Shown here: piece after piece, positions 38,901-50,500 of the stretch
Layout of the letters: each line of letters opens with the position of its first letter
Position numbering within the stretch: position 1 is the stretch's first letter
NCBI RefSeq assembly: GCF_932526225.1
Contig: NC_064035.1
Coordinates: 14,618,469-14,682,468 of the forward strand
Reading direction: 5' to 3'
DNA length: 64,000 nucleotides
DNA from: Nematostella vectensis
Taxonomy: Eukaryota; Cnidaria; Anthozoa; Actiniaria; Edwardsiidae
Position numbers and translations under genes: made by a program
Notes under the pieces: model-generated
Told to the model about the DNA's origin: nothing
What the model saw: only the letters and a program-made list of their open reading frames with translations
The model's database searches: none

Positions 38901-41075
38901 TGTGTATGGTGTAGATAGCTGTGTATGGTGTGGATAGCTGTGTATGGTGCGGATAGCTGTGGATGGTGTGGATAGCTGTGGATGGTGTGGATAGCTGTGT
39001 ATGGTGCTAATAGCTGTGTATAGTGTGGATAGCTGTGTATAGTGTGGATAGCTGTGTATGGTGTGGATGGCTGTGTATGGTGTAGATAGCTGTGTATCGT
39101 GTGTATAGCTGTGTATGGTGTAGATAGCTGTGTATCGTGTGTATAGCTGTGTATGGTGTGTATGGCTGTGTATGGTGTGGATAGCTGTGTATGGTGTGGA
39201 TAGCTGTGGATGGTGTGGATAGCTGTGGATGGTGTGGATAGCTGTGGATGGTGTGGATGCTGTGGATAGCTGTGGATGGCTGTGTATGGTGTGGATAGCT
39301 GTGTATGGCGTGGATAGCTGTGTATGGTGTAGATAGCTGTGTATGGTGTGGATAGGTGTGTATGGTGTGGATAGCTGTGTATGGTGTGGATAGCTGTGGA
39401 TGGTTTGGATAGCTGAGTATGGCCGTGCATGGTGTGGATAGTTGTGGATGGTGTGGATAGTTGTGTATGGCCGTGTATAGTGTGGATAGCTGTGGATGGT
39501 GTGGATAGCTGTGGATAGCTGTGGATGGTGTGGATAGTTGTGTATGGCCGTGTATAGTGTGGATAGCTGTGGATGGTGTGGATAGCTGTGGATAGCTGTG
39601 TATGGTGTGGATAGCTGTGGATGGTGTGGATGGCTGTGGATGGTGTGGATAGCTGTGAATGGCTGTGTATGGTGTAGCTGGCTGTGTATGGTGTGTATGG
39701 TGTGGATAGCTGTGTATGGTGTGGATAGCTGTGTATGGTGTGGATAGCTGTGGATGGTGTGGATGGCTGTGGATGGTGTGGATAGCTGTGGATGGCTGTG
39801 TATGGTGTAGATAGCTGTGTATGGTGTGTATGGCGTGGATAGCTGTGTATGGTGTGGATAGCTGTGGATGGTGTGGATAGCTGAGTATGGCCGTGCATGG
39901 TGTGGATGGTTGTTGATGGTGTGGATAGCAGTGTATGGCCGTGTATAGTGTGGATAGCCGTGTATGGTGTGGATAGCTGTGAATGGCTGTGGATGGCTGT
40001 GGATGGTGTGGATAGTTGTGTATGGCCGTGTATAGTGTGGATAGCTGTGGATGGTGTGGATAGCTGTGGATGGTGTGGATAGCTGTGGATAGCTGTGTAT
40101 GGTGTGGATAGCTGTGGATGGTGTGGATAGCTGTGGATGGCTGTGTATGGTGTAGCTGGCTGTGTATGGTGTGTATGGTGTGGATAGCTGTGTATGGTGT
40201 GGATAGCTGTGTATGGTGTGGATAGCTGTGTATGGTGTGTATGGCTGTGTATAGTGTGGATAGATGTGGATGGTTGTGGATGGCGTGGATAGCTGTGTAT
40301 GGCTGTGTATGGTGTGGATGGTTGTGTATGGTGTGGATAGCTATGTATGGTGTGTATGGCTGTTTATAGTGTGGATAGATGTGGATGGTTGTGGATGGTG
40401 TGGATAGCTGTGTATGGCTGTGTATGGTGTGGATGGTTGTGTATGGTGTGTTTGGCTGTGTATGGTGTGGATAGCTGTGTATGGTGTGGATAGCTGTGTA
40501 TGGTGTGTATGGCTGTGTATAGTGTGAATAGATGTGGATGGTTGTGGATGGTGTAAATAGCTGTGTATGGCTGTGTATGGTGTGGATGGTTGTGTATGGT
40601 GTGGATAGCTGTGTATGGTGTGGATGGTTGTGTATGGTGTGGATAGCTATGGATAGCTGTGTATGGTGTGTATGGTGTGGATAGCTGTGTATGGTGTGGA
40701 TAGCTGTGTATGGTGTGGATAGCTATGGATAGCTGTGTATGGTGTGTATGGTGTGGATAGCTGTGTATGGTGTAGATAGCTGTGTATCGTGTTGATAGCT
40801 GTGTATGATACACTTCAGGATGCGTACTTAAAGTACTTACCGTGCTTTTGATACTGTTGGTCTTCCTGTGTTTTCAATGCTCTGGTCCGCTTTTGCTTTG
40901 AAATATAAATTACATATAGTTTTAATTATAATATATATGAATTATTATAATAATTTTAAAGAAAACGTTAGACAGGATATGGGGTGGGTTACTCATTAGT
41001 AAATCAACGGAAATTTAAAAATATATATTAGCGTTATTTTTGACTTACGGATACACGCATACTACGATATGACAT
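35917..41075 (-). CDS. Unknown small gene, 110 codons with one in-frame TGA; possibly dicistronic
   Basis: Four exons fit with exact phases: 41049-41075, 40841-40895, 37199-37336, 35917-36029 (333 nt). Exons 1-3 encode MSYRSMRVSQKRTRALK onward to DRDARRIFHL, then TGA (37281-37283). The same frame continues through an ATG at 37262 (MASVSTYSEPRSQFNYTDLQ) into exon 4, ending VAAHDVATKYVN-stop. Either a 45-aa upstream ORF precedes a 58-aa protein, or the TGA is read through, or the gene is decaying. I do not recognise either half. The product is basic and shows no membrane segment. Intron 2 holds the long 19-bp array, and exon 3's acceptor (tacacag|CAATCC) is made of array-like sequence. Intron 3 contains a palindromic MITE. 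The start lies about 400 bp from the divergent CSGALNACT start. Confidence 0.55.
36147..36226. repeat. Imperfect hairpin in intron 3 of the unknown gene
   Basis: TAGTCTGAATTTCAGG and CCTGAAATTCAGGCTA are inverted around a 9-bp loop, with further pairing outward (cagac/gtctg-type bases). Perhaps the remnant of a small palindromic element. Confidence 0.6.
36874..37006. mobile_element. Palindromic MITE, 133 bp, with CTGAG target duplication
   Basis: The left half begins GCTAAGTTCAAACGTCGTAT and the right half, reverse-complemented, begins GCTAAGTTTAAACGTCGTAT. Pairing continues through gagccgtattaaatgcaaatgcatg, leaving a short loop near 36930. CTGAG flanks both ends (36869-36873 and 37007-37011). 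It is inserted between two related segments (gaatattgaacaattattcc / gaataattgttttagtattc), suggesting nested insertion. Confidence 0.75.
37337..40803. repeat. 19-bp minisatellite, long right arm of the inverted pair
   Basis: About 180 copies of GGATAGCTGTGTATGGTGT and variants (GGATGGTGT, shorter 10- and 14-bp units). This is the reverse complement of the unit at 31668-32275. It occupies essentially all of intron 2 of the minus-strand unknown gene. On the minus strand each unit ends ATACACAG or similar, so it repeats an acceptor-like AG close to the real acceptor at 37337. Confidence 0.95.
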
Positions 41076-41478
41076 GAAGATGCAGGGGGAAGGAATGTGG
41101 AATTATCTGGTGGTCAGATCGTAAAGTTAAACAGAAATTAACCGGTAACAAAAAAAGAAAGAGTAACAAAGGAATTGAGAGCAAATGGCTTTTCAAAGTG
41201 TGAATAATTAATAGCTTCAACTTTATATCCGATGTGAGAAGATGACGCGAAAAAAACTGGTGCGGGTCTTTCCTTTATACCATGACACAATGCCACAGGG
41301 AGACCGGAGCGCATGCGTGCGCAAATACAGCTGATGGTAGAGGAATTGTGTTACAATCAAAGAAGCTATAGGTGGCTGTTTACTATAACGGGATAAGCCA
41401 ACATGGGCACAAGGCTTTGTCCTGTTGCTATAGATGTAGTTTATGTCCTTGTTATACTATTGGTGTAGTTATTACACA

Positions 41479-43434
41479 ATGCGTAGGCCATCCAGTGTGT
41501 TCGTATTCAAAGCCACATGTGTATTGTTGGTGTTCGTTGTTTTTGGCCAAGTTTCCCTATTTTTCCTTTGCCGGTGTGGACAGGCACTTGAGGAAGAAAG
41601 GGTACGGAGGACAGCTAAAGATTTTGAACCGGTAACACTATGCCATTCTTCTGGGGACGTGGCGCTATTAACTGCCGAAGTACTACGGCTGAAGAAAGAG
41701 CTGAGAGAATTGAAGAATCATAACAAAGTCCAAAACAGTATCAATAGAAGACTAGAGGCAAGAAATAAAAAATTGTTGATACAATTAGCGGGATATCATC
41801 ATGCCCAGAAGGCGACCATAACACAAGAAACGCCGACAAAAAGGGACCAATTTGAAGCACAGGAGTTTCTTAAAGATGGACCATTATACTCCGAGTTCGA
41901 GACGCAACCATTCGATAGCCTGACCTACAATGCGATATACCTATTTTCTGGAGGAATATCAGGTAACCCAGCAGAGCGACCTCTACCGCGTGCTCCAAAA
42001 GGCAAGGACTACCACCAGCTGTTGCGTTTTGCAGTCAGGAGTATAAATGACGAGTTCGAGCACCAGGAAATCCCAACAATGGATCTTGATTTATATGATG
42101 GCATCATGAGGGACCATAGGCTCAAGGGGTCAGAGTATGACCTGTATTTCAGAACCCCTATGCTCAATGTCTATCAGCGGGTCAGAGCTGTGAGAAAACT
42201 TCAACCACTGCAGCTAGTAGGGAATGTCGAGACTATAGATACTAATCATGACATTATCAACATCATTCTACCACTATCTGGACGCCTGGACAAATTCAAA
42301 ATATTTATGGAGAACTTTGTAGGAGTGTGTGTGCAATGGGATAAGCGAGTATTTCTCACAGTTGTGTTCTTTGGAGAGGAAGGAAGAAGTGAGATCAAAT
42401 CTTTGCTGGTGGACTTATCGAAAACCCATAACTTCACTGATTACAAAGTGATCACCCTGGATGTGCCATTCTCCCGGGGTCTGGGCCTCCAGAAAGGTGT
42501 TCTGGACTGGGATAAAGGCAATGTTCTCATGCTGTTTTGTGATGTGGACGTATATTTCACACCAGAGTTTTTAGAGAAGTGCAGATTCTACACAAGTCCT
42601 GGACACCAAGTGTACTATCCAATAGTGTTCAGTTTGTATAACCCTGAAGTAGTTTATGGTGGCTCTCCACCTCCAAGCAAAGAACAGTTCAAAGTAAACA
42701 GAGAGTCGGGTTACTGGAGGACTTATGGCTTTGGAATGGCTTGTCAGTATCGCAGTGATTTTTTAACGACGGGCGGCTTTGATCTGTCAATCAAAGGCTG
42801 GGGAATGGAGGATGTAAGATTATACCGCAAGTACCTTGCAAGTAATTTAACAGTCATCCGTGCTGTGGATAGAAACATTTTTCACATTTACCACCACAAG
42901 TATTGCAGCCGTGACCTATCTGGAAAGCAATACATCTCTTGTATTAACAGCAAGGTGAAGTCCGAGGGTTCACATACACAGTTAGGACTGCTGGCATTTG
43001 GAGGCAGGATATTTAGTAATACAGACCCAAATTGGATTGAACAATTACAGAAATCAGTAAAACAAGAGCCAAAGGTTGGCCAAAATGGTAATAAGACAAA
43101 GCATGAATCAAACTCTGAAATAACCACCAGAAACACCACTAATGAAATTAATGGCACTGAAAGCAATCTGCCAAAAAATCATGGAGAAGCCACTAAGGTG
43201 CATGAAAACAACATTCAGAAGTCTGAAATTAGAGATGAAACTATTCAAGTGTTTAGCACCAAGAATCCAATTGGCTTAAAAAACAAGGATGCCATTGAAA
43301 AAAATATTGGACTGCCAGTGGCTGCAGAGAAACACTCATTTCTAGAATCCAGGGAAGCCCCCAAAGAATGGGCTGAAGAGGTAAATAATTTAGAAAATGA
43401 CATAGCGCAAACCTTAAAAAAAATAGAAGGATGA
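41479..43434 (+). CDS. CSGALNACT: Chondroitin sulfate N-acetylgalactosaminyltransferase (CSGALNACT-type, GT7-like), 651 aa, intronless
   Basis: Type II Golgi enzyme that adds beta-1,4 GalNAc to the linkage region or growing chondroitin chain. Visible: an RRPSS cytoplasmic start, a membrane anchor at about residues 7-30, a predicted coiled coil (EVLRLKKELRELKNH, near 60-95), then the transferase domain. The domain has IINIILPLSGRLDKF, the DVD metal site at 355-357 (FCDVDVYFTPEFL), GMACQYRSDFLTTGGFD, and GWGMEDVRLYRKYL from 440. I chose ATG 41479; an in-frame ATG at 41443 would add 12 residues. Residues after about 505 form a hydrophilic Asn/Lys/Glu-rich tail of about 145 aa that pushes the length beyond the usual 530-540. 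The whole frame is one exon, unlike the neighbouring genes. Convergent with the FYVE gene. Confidence 0.9.
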   Translation: MRRPSSVFVFKATCVLLVFVVFGQVSLFFLCRCGQALEEERVRRTAKDFEPVTLCHSSGDVALLTAEVLRLKKELRELKNHNKVQNSINRRLEARNKKLLIQLAGYHHAQKATITQETPTKRDQFEAQEFLKDGPLYSEFETQPFDSLTYNAIYLFSGGISGNPAERPLPRAPKGKDYHQLLRFAVRSINDEFEHQEIPTMDLDLYDGIMRDHRLKGSEYDLYFRTPMLNVYQRVRAVRKLQPLQLVGNVETIDTNHDIINIILPLSGRLDKFKIFMENFVGVCVQWDKRVFLTVVFFGEEGRSEIKSLLVDLSKTHNFTDYKVITLDVPFSRGLGLQKGVLDWDKGNVLMLFCDVDVYFTPEFLEKCRFYTSPGHQVYYPIVFSLYNPEVVYGGSPPPSKEQFKVNRESGYWRTYGFGMACQYRSDFLTTGGFDLSIKGWGMEDVRLYRKYLASNLTVIRAVDRNIFHIYHHKYCSRDLSGKQYISCINSKVKSEGSHTQLGLLAFGGRIFSNTDPNWIEQLQKSVKQEPKVGQNGNKTKHESNSEITTRNTTNEINGTESNLPKNHGEATKVHENNIQKSEIRDETIQVFSTKNPIGLKNKDAIEKNIGLPVAAEKHSFLESREAPKEWAEEVNNLENDIAQTLKKIEG

Positions 43435-44558
43435 TTACAATCACATGAAACATCAAAAAGAACAGATTATTGAAATTGTGATATTTAAATTATTCAAAAC
43501 GTTTACAACTCTGTGTTGTATTTTTTTTGTGGGTGTCATTTTTGTTGTTGTTTTAAGGTGTCATTTTTTTTGTTTATGGGTGTCATTTTTGTTGTTGTTT
43601 GTGGGGAGGGAGAGGGGAGATAGCTATGTTTAAATTGCTAGCCTTGTCATGCAACAGCTAAACGACACAAGTAACAGAAGAAAGATCAACATTTTATTAT
43701 GTGCCAGTTTGCACACTGTATGACAATCAAATTGGAATAATATTATTTACACATTTTTTATTTAATACTGGATTAGTGATGAACAGTATTATAACAATGT
43801 TGTATATAACTTCATTTTATGAAAATTCAATGTCCTATAATATATATCAAGATCAGAATGGATTTATACAATTTATATATGAAAATAATTTCTGTCTTCA
43901 TTGCTTCTATATTTTGCCTTGGATATCAGATTAGGGTAGGCATGTATTTAATAGTAAATTTGGTGGAAATTAAAAAAGGAATTTCTTGTTATTTGAAGGG
44001 TTGTAAAAAATCCATGTACTGTAATATTAGAAAATATGTACATTTTCTGTTGTTGCCCTCTCTCCCCAAGGATTGAAATATTCTCCCCCTATAAAAATCT
44101 ATGACATTGAAAAACAAACAATTAATTTTATTTATAGAAACCCTTAGCCTCCCCCACAATCATTTTTAGGCAAGGAGTTGTGTGACCTGCCTACAAACGC
44201 CTGCAGGGGAAGCTTTGAAGGAACTCATCTCTCTACTGAAAAAGTTTCAAATGAGCTCCCATGTTCTCAGAAGCCTCTCCCCTCAGGTGCACATTGCAAA
44301 CACGAACCAATTGCTATAATAAAAGCGGCTGCTAGTGGGATTCAGATGCCTTCAACTGGATCATACAACCAAAAGGACATAGTATAACACTGGTGGCTAG
44401 AAAAAAAAGCCTGGCTAAAGGATGGGGCAGTAAGTGATGGCTTGTATAACATTATGTTTAATGGATGGAAGGGGGGGGGGGGGGTTTGGATGGAAGGGGG
44501 GGGGTTAGCAGTCACCTGTATTATGTTTTGTCTATGGGTGAGTAAATTGTTGCCTGCT
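43435..44558. other. Intergenic/3' UTR region between convergent genes
   Basis: No gene seen. It holds T/G-rich low-complexity sequence (gtcatttttgttgttgtt repeated near 43535-43600), a candidate AATAAA at 44318-44323, and two G-runs at 44470-44506. Probably the 3' UTRs of the two converging genes. Confidence 0.6.
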
Positions 44559-47500
44559 TTATGGGGGAGTAAGAGGTGAGACTATTTTAAGAAGAGCAGC
44601 CTGTACTGAATCTGTTACTCCTGGAAATTTACCAATCGCAGTCAGCACATCATTCCCACCTTGTCTGTTAGATAAAATAAATTGCAGTGAGTATGTAGAA
44701 AAGACTCCATTTACCAGATAGCAACTAAATGAAAATCATAGAAAATATTATTCTCCTATAAAGTTTTGAAGAACCACTGATACAGTAAATAGTTTTATAA
44801 TCATTAATAACTGTGAAAATTCAATCAAACAGAGATGAGACTCAATGTGAGTTCCATCTCTCATAACCGTTTGAACATGTTCAAATTCAACATGAGTGTT
44901 TATGAGGGTTGTCACCATTTGATTGCATAAATGAAAGTTGATCAGACTATTTTAAGTCAGCAGTTTTCACAAATTTTACATGCAATTCCAGATTTGGTGA
45001 TAATAATTCTAAAGTCAAATAGTAATTGCCAATTCCAATTTGTTTTACAAAATCTAAATAAATAATTTCTAACCCAAAAATGAGCTACTGTAGTTTTCCC
45101 CCCGAAAAGACACATGTTATCAATGTTTGTATGATACAATGGCAGTGCAATGGTTTACCTGGACAGCATGTCCACTGTTTGACTTGTCTGTTGACCAAGT
45201 AGGTAGATCACAGTCCGCAAGCCATGGCACCGAATGACTTCATTACCTGACTATTGAAACAAAGACCAAAATAGAAGCAAACCAGAACTTCACAATAATA
45301 AGAAAAAAATTGACGAGTTACACTAGTCTTCTACAGTATCATCAATGCTTTATTTTGACTGGTTGACCTACTTACAGATAGACTCATAATGGTCTATCAG
45401 AAGATAAAAGTGTCAGATTTGAAAGCCATGGCAAATGACCAGACCAGACAGAGTTTTTGGCTTACACAAATACTATACTTTTGTGATTACACTAAAACTT
45501 CAATTAAATTGGCTATTGACTTATGAGGGCTAGAGAAAGTATTGTGTTACATAGTGTTAGTGATGTATACTGTACATACCATAAGATGGACTTTGATAAT
45601 ATCAGGAAGACACTTGATCTGAGAGGAAAAACACAGTCAACATCACCAAGCTTGAATCATCACCATCACTTCCAACACAATCATAATTTGACAATAATTA
45701 TCGTCATTATTATCATCAGGTCATGTAAACATACACTACCCACAACCATTTTGTTCTAAACTTAGAGTAATCAAGGTGACTCGTTAAAAGCTGCCTCACC
45801 AATATCGATGAATTCTGGTGAAACTGTGCAAAGTTAGCCAGAGCCCTTGATACATGAGTCTGAAAAAAGGAAGGATAACAGTGAGTTACTATGGTTACAC
45901 TGTTTTGGGCAAATCCATAGATTCAGAAATAATTTGGGTACAAAGGAATTTCCATGATGATTTTGCTGCAAAGTCTAGTGTGTAATGATGGGTATCTCAG
46001 CTATCTCTTTTAGAGCAGGGATGTGTGTTTAATGCTCACTTCCATTTTTCCCTTTAAAGAATGCCAATCACGCTGTCATTTGGCGCTTCTACACAATACC
46101 TAATCACACAAAACATCCATTTCCATTGGCATATTCAAGCAAGTGACTGAGATGCTTTCAATGAAATATAGGTAATAACAGGGCTTCTGGTCGGAAAACA
46201 ACTAAAAATTATGCCGGATTCTTTGCTAAATTACGCGGGAAATCAATCATTATGCACTAAATTATGTGTGATTTTGCAATACATTTTTCTTTAAAAATCA
46301 AAATTTTGCAGGATTCTTTACTAAATTAAGTGCTAAATTGCACGGAATATCAACTGCTACGCCCAAACTACATTATTTTGTACTGAAGGAAAGCACAAAA
46401 TAACTTAAAAAGGTTTATTTTTTGCACGAAAATATTTTAGGCGAGTTTCATTGGATCCTAGCCACCAGCCAATTAAAAAAGGTATTTTATTATTAGTCCT
46501 AGGCCTTCGCGGTTAAGCAAAGAACGGCTAGTCATTTTATTAGTTTTCGAAATTCAGTTCGAAATATCGCACTCTTACGAAGAATATCTGTCTTTTTTTA
46601 CGAGAAATAGAGGTAAGAACCCTTAAAGAACACATCAGCTGTGCACTTTAATGTTTTGTCTTTCAAAATTTAGCCAAATTACGCCGGATTATGCGGAAAT
46701 TTGTGGATTACGCGGAGAAAGCCAAATTTCGCGCTTCCGAACAAGCGCGTAATTCCAGAAGCCCTGCAATAAAGTATTAAACTTCAATTGTGGGTGGTTA
46801 TTTTAAAGTTTCTTGCAAATAAGGCGATGGATTTTCAATCGTAAACAATAACAAAGGAGTTGTCAATTTACATTTTTTTAACAGGGTCATGCAGGGGCTT
46901 CCACTTAGCTATCTGGTCCATTGGATCACTTTGGGTTACTGACCTGAACGTCCTTGTGCTTGGAATGCGACGATGTCACCTGACACATTGCCTCCAGACA
47001 ATCCCTCAGTGACATCTGAGACAAGCAATTGCATGGGGCATTTTACTGTCTTGTTTTTGATATGTACTGTACCTAAAATCTCTGTTTTGCATAAAAAAGG
47101 GAACAATATTTTACCTGGTCCTGTTCGCCCATAGCAAGGTTTGCAATAAGTGAAGCACCATTTACAAGAACCTAAAAAAAAAACAAGGAAAAATAATTTG
47201 TCATAAAAGGAAAAAGATAGTGTAGTTGTAATGCCAGGTGATTTTTTCATATGTTTCAAAAGTATAAGACGTCATTAGCAGAGTTGGTAGCAGCAGCAAA
47301 GTGTTTTTTTTTTTGTATGCAGATAATTACCTGAAGATTTTTTGGACCCCTTCTTAGAGATTCAACAAGACATCTGCCAGCAGAAAAGTCCTCCTGGAGT
47401 ACAAACAATGAATTTTCTCAAATGCATCATGAATGTTTTTTTTTATACTCCCAAGTACATTTTGTTTGAGCAACACAAGATTTTTTAGTTTAATTTCCTT

Positions 47501-50500
47501 TAAAATTTTTTAATTGTTCTCTTATTTGACCCAAAGGCAAGTGGGCTAAAACAGAAAGCTTGCTCCATTTTGGAACACTCATTCATTTAAAACAGAAAAG
47601 CATTTTGCGGTCACTTCTCTTTGACAATACCAGAATACCAAATGCAAGATAAAAGCTGATCCAAAATCTCAGGAAACAGAAGGAAAGTCGCAGCCCCCTC
47701 TCTAATTCCAAGCCTTGAATCAACGTTATGATTATGATGGTTTTTCACTATGATTCCTACCTGAACTATTCGGTGTCTCTGAAAGTCAGTTCCCATGGAC
47801 ATCTGAGATAGAATCCTTAGGGCTATCTCCTGGATCTAGGAATCATTCAAAGCTGTGAGAACTACAGCCACAATGCTAATACAGGCCATACAGATTTACC
47901 CTTTTTTTCTAGAAATGCATACCTTTTCATCATTTGCTTTTGTCAATGCCAATATTCGAGGAAGGGCATTTCGGTCATTCTAGAAAATAAACAGAACACT
48001 TGCTTGCAACAAAGAGCAAAATGCATACAAATATTTAAGAGTAAATCGGAGTGGACTGGATAAAAAAGGTTTACCCTCCTATTCTCATCTCACTTCCTTA
48101 TTGATTTATCTAACAACAGAGTATTTACCTCAATTTGGGGTGCCATATTTATTTACCTTTAAAGGGTTAAGGGTGTTTAGTATGTTTATTGTCTCAATTG
48201 AGAAAGTTTAGGACTTACCTCAATCAAGGGTGCAAGATTACCATGGTGCTCTACTATATGACTGAGGGTCATCATGGCAAGCAAGGCAATAGCTTCCTTC
48301 ATGGCACACAGGGACAACACAGGGTACAGGGCACCATCTGCTAGAGCTAGAGGTAATGACAAAGTGTTAGGGTACACTGGGACAACACAGGGTACAGGGC
48401 ACCATCTGCTAGAGGTAGAGGTAAACAACAGTGTTAGGGTACACTGGGACAATACAGGGCACCATCTGCTAGAGCTAGAGGTAATGACAACAGTGTCAGG
48501 GTACACTGGGACAACACAGGGTACAGGACACCATCTGCTAGAACTAGAGGTATTAACAACAGTGTTATGGTACACTGGGACAACACAGGGTACAGGGCAC
48601 CATCTGCTAGAGCTAGAGGTAATAACAACAGTGTTAGGGTACACTGGGATAACACAGGGTACAGGGTACCATCTGCTAGAGCTAGAGGTATTAACAACAG
48701 TGTTAGGGTACACTGGGACAACACAGGGCACCATCTGCTAGAGCTAGAGGTAATAACAACAGTGTTAGGGTACACTGGGACAACACAGGGCACCATCTGC
48801 TAGAGCTAGAGGTAATAACAACAGTGTTAGGGTACACTGGGACAACACAGGGTACAGGGCACCATCTGCTAGAGCTAGAGGTAATAACAGCAGTGTTAGC
48901 GTACACTGGGACAATACAGGGCACCATCTGCTAGAGCTAGAGGTAAACAACAGTGTTAGGGTACACTGGGACAATACAGGGTACAGGGCACCATCTGCTA
49001 GAGCTAGAGGTAAACAACAGTGTTAGGGTACACTGGGACAACACAGGGTACAGGGCACTATCTGCTAGAGCTAGAGGTAATAACAACAGTGTTAGGGTAC
49101 ACTGGGACAACACAGGGTACAGGGCACCATCTGCTAGAGCTAGAGGTAATAACAACAGTGTTAGGGTACACTGGGACAACACAGGGTACAGGGCACCATC
49201 TGCTAGAGCTAGAGGTAATAACAACAGTGTTAGGGTACACTGGGACAACACAGGGTACAGGGCACCATCTGCTAGAGCTAGAGGTATTAACAACAGTGTT
49301 AGGGTGCACTGGGACAACACAGGGTACAGGGTACCATCTGCTAGAGCTAGAGGTATTAACAACAGTGTTAGGGTACACTGGGACAATACAGGGCACCATC
49401 TGCTAGAGCTAGAGGTAATGACAACAGTGTCAGGGTACACTGGGACAATACAGGGTACAGGACACCATCTGCTAGAACTAGAGGTATTAACAACAGTGTT
49501 AGGGTACACTGGGACAACACAGGGCACAGGGCACCATCTGCTAGAGCTAGAGGTATTAACAACAGTGTTAGGGTGCACTGGGACAACACAGGGTACAGGG
49601 TACCATCTGCTAGAGCTAGAGGTATTAACAACAGTGTTAGGGTACACTGGGACAATACAGGGCACAGGACACCATCTGCTAGAGCTAGAGGTATTAACAA
49701 CAGTGTTAGGGTACACTGGGACAACACAGGGTACAGGGCACCTTCTGCTAGAGGTAGAGGTAAACAACAGTGTTAGGGTACACTGGGACAACACAGGGCA
49801 CCATCTGCTAGAGCTAGAGGTAATGACAACAGTGTCAGGGTACACTGGGACAATACAGGGTACAGGACACCATCTGCTAGAGCTAGAGGTATTAACAACA
49901 GTGTTAGGGTACACTGGGACAATACAGGGTACAGGACACCATCTGCTAGAACTAGAGGTTTTAACAACAGTGTTAGGGTACACTGGGACAACACAGGGTA
50001 CAGGGCACCATCTGCTAGAGCTAGAGGTAATAACAACAGTGTTAGGGTACACTGGGACAATACAGGGTACAGAACACCATCTGCTAGAGCTAGAGGTATT
50101 AACAACAGTGTTAGGGTGCACTGGGACAACACAGGGTACAGGGCACCATCTGCTAGAGCTAGAGGTAATAACAACAGTGTTAGGGTACACTGGGACAATA
50201 CAGGGTACAGGGCACCATCTGCTAGAGCTAGAGGTAATAACAACAGTGTTAGGGTACACTGGGACAACACAGGGTACAGGGCACCATCTGCTAGAGGTAA
50301 TAACAACAGTGTTAGGGTACACTGGGACAATACAGGGTACAGGGCACCATCTGCTAGAGCTAGAGGTAATAACAACAGTGTTAGGGTACACTGGGACAAC
50401 ACAGGGCACCATCTGCTAGAGCTAGAGGTAATAACAACAGTGTTACGGTACACTGGGACAATACAGGGTACAGGGCACCATCTGCTAGAGCTAGAGGTAA

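Noticed and set aside
37157-39898. 913-codon frame rich in His/Thr/Ser/Pro (minus strand)
   Set aside because: This is a read-through of the 19-bp array. Only the last part overlaps real exon sequence, and in a different frame from the proposed gene.
44178-44387. 69-codon frame downstream of CSGALNACT
   Set aside because: No family features or splice borders; it probably lies in 3' UTR sequence.
48937-50419. Long open frames on both strands within the 69-bp array
   Set aside because: The period is divisible by three and lacks stops. Only the exon 8 frame on the minus strand has a link to a gene.
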